Positions 45,401 through 48,400 of a stretch of 64,000 nucleotides of DNA are shown in pieces. Within the stretch, counting starts at the first letter, position 1, and each line of letters begins with the position of its first letter. This DNA is from a bacterium (GTDB taxonomy: Bacteria > Omnitrophota > Gorgyraeia > Zapsychrales > Zapsychraceae), in assembly GCA_030429765.1 (NCBI GenBank), contig JAUIER010000006.1:87925-151924 (forward strand). The letters are read 5' to 3'. A program made the position numbers and the translations under genes. The notes below the pieces were generated by a model. It was not told where the DNA came from and did not search any database. It was given only the letters and a program-made list of their open reading frames with translations.

Positions 45401-48400
45401 TATCCGCACTTGTCTTAATAATCGCGGCGTGATTCGCATCACGTGGGTAGTCACTATTCTGATCCCAGTTCAATGGATCTGTCCAGTTTGTCGCATCTCC
45501 TCCGGAATCCCAGGTAAACACAGTTGGAGGAGGTACGGCCTCTTCGCCACCAAATACTAGATAAGCCGACGGCGTGCTTTGATTGTTGTATTCGGTGGCA
45601 ATCCAATCGCCGGATCGAGCGGAGGCAGACATACGCACTTCATCGATAATTCCGTCCGCCGCTTCGCTCGCGTTACTATTTCCAATGACCAAAGAAGCAT
45701 TATTTGTTATACGCGTCCCAGCCGCAGACGCTTCGTCGACAACTTCGACTCCGTCAACATAAACTTTACTGCGTCCACCAGGATCATATGTTCCGGCATA
45801 GTGATACCACTGATCCGTGGTCCAAGCGCTCCCGTTATTATAGATATGTTCAGTTAAGGCGGGACTTTCATACCCTAAAATCAAACGATCATTGCCTTTG
45901 GTACATAAATAGTAAGGCCAATTACCAGCATCCTTAATGATGAAGCATCGATAGCTGCTGCCGGATCCATTACTCTCAGCCCTGAACCAAGCACTTAAGG
46001 TGAGACTGCCTGTATTATCCAAGGTCGCTGAATCCGCAACGAGAATGTCATCTTGGCTACTACTTTCAAAATCATCGGCCCCATTAATTTGTCCAGCAGC
46101 CGAACCTTGTGCTGCCACATCGATCGCCGTTGAATCGTTATTATTCGACGTGGAATCCACGTGTCCGCCGCTGGTTTCATCCAAATGGTGAACCATGATA
46201 AAGTCAGAATCCCAGACGCCTTCAATGTTTTGCTGATCAGAAGCCGAACCATTCGCGTAATACATGTAAATATTGGTATCGGTATCATTCGATAACGTCG
46301 GAATCCGAACCCAGGCATATAACTCTCCCGTGGAGTTATCATAAGATTCAATTTCATGATCTAACTTGGTTGTTCCATCACTTGAGGTAAACAAGATGTC
46401 ATCAGCATCGGCTTGCGCATCATTAGCCAAATCCGTGTCAGCCGTCCTGTGAACGAGGACTGGAAAATCGGTCTGATCTGTATTCGGCGTCATCTGACAG
46501 CTGATCGTCACAATCTTTCGATTGCTCCAGCTATAATCATACCAGCTGGAGGATGTACTGCCCGCATTGCAACCACTATTAAATATCCACTGCGGGCTAC
46601 CTTCGCCTGAGTCATTGTTCCCTGAATCCAAAGATAACGTGGCCGTGATATCAAACCCTAGAGCTTCAGAATCGGTCACGTCAAGCCAGCTCACTGTCTG
46701 GGCACTGCCAACATCCAAGGCAAACCGAACTCCCACACTAGATGACTGAAGATTTATTCGATCCGATGCATCAAACCCATCTAAAGTTAAGGTATTGCTG
46801 ATCGTTACCGTGGATCCCTGTCCGAATGTCAGGGTCCGATCTGTGTTGTCATTCGTATCCGTTTTTGTCAGATTGTAGAATGTCTCGGACGCATTTATAG
46901 TTTGATCCACTCCGTCAAGCGTCACCACTCCATTCCGCGGAATGAAGACCCCGCCGTTATTTATCCAGTTACCGCCGACTGAAACGGCATTATTTTCGCC
47001 TACCTTGGCATCAAGACTTCCGGAGTTTAGAATCAAGGATCCCGTAACATCAAGTGTATCCTCGAGGGTTAGCGTGGCTACAGAGGTTGATGGCATTTCT
47101 CCATTAGCCAGATTCTGAATTTCACCAGCGGTCAACGCACGTCCATAGTAACGGACATCATCAATGTTGCCATCAAAATATTCACCATACACGGCGTTAC
47201 TCCCTATACGGATATCGGAAACCGTGAGCGATGTAATCGTGGAATTTACTGTCGTTCCGCCGGTTACATCGGATCCATTTACATAGATCTTGAGTCTCGA
47301 AGCCAAAGCTAAGCTACCATCATATGTGACCGCCACATGATACCAAGTGCCGGTGGTTAATACACTTTCCGCTTCGGTAATCAATCCCGGATTTGTAGTC
47401 GCACTATTGATCCACCAAACTGAGATTCCGGCAGTAATACTTCCTCCATCCAGCCCGCCGCTGGTTACAGTATGCGCGTAGATATAGAACAATTCACTCG
47501 CGCTGGTGGTCTGACCCCAAACGGTCGGCCAACCTCCACTTGCCGTTAAATCTTGCGACTTGATCCACATCGACCAGGTGTATTTACCAGCCACATCCAA
47601 ATCAAATATCGAATCATCCGATATATCCACATATTCGCTGGAAGCCGGAGTAAAGTCTATACTTCCCGGATTATCAAATTTGATATTTGCCGAAATGTCC
47701 GTCGACGGTGTTGGAGTATTGATCCATACACCATTATTACCATAACCACTGGAATCCAGCGATGGTGATACAGCTTCGTCAAGCTTCCAATACCCCAGTA
47801 ATCCATCATTGACCATAAAATTATGGAATGACTTTGAATCAGAGAACACATTCGCGGTGATCGTACCCGTAAACATCACCGTCGAATTCGTCGAGGTAAA
47901 TGTACCACCGGTCATATCCCAATTGCCACCGACACGCATATCCACATTGCCCTCGCCATTGAGAACTCCCTGAATATCCAATTCGTCATTGATATCAACA
48001 TTCCCTCCGACAAATATCTCATGGCCTTGGGCATCCAGCGATCCGTCGTTGATGACAAGAGATCCGGTCAGATCCAGCGTTCCGGCGAGTTGAACAGCAA
48101 GATTGGATCCGCCGTCGCCATCTTCAATCAATATGTTGCCGAATTGTCCCAAGGTGCCGGTAGAGGCCACTGTAACGATCGATATCCCCGTCGTCCCGTC
48201 GAAGACAACGGTACTGGTTCCCATGCTCATTGTGCTGCCCGCACTGTTATCCCAATCATCCACCACTCGAATAGTCCCTCCCGTGGACGCGATTCCGTTC
48301 ATCGTACCGCTGAGGCTGAAAACAACATCGTCACCGACATCAATAAGAGAAGAATTTCCGATCAAATATCCATACCGATCCGGAATAAACCCAATATTCA

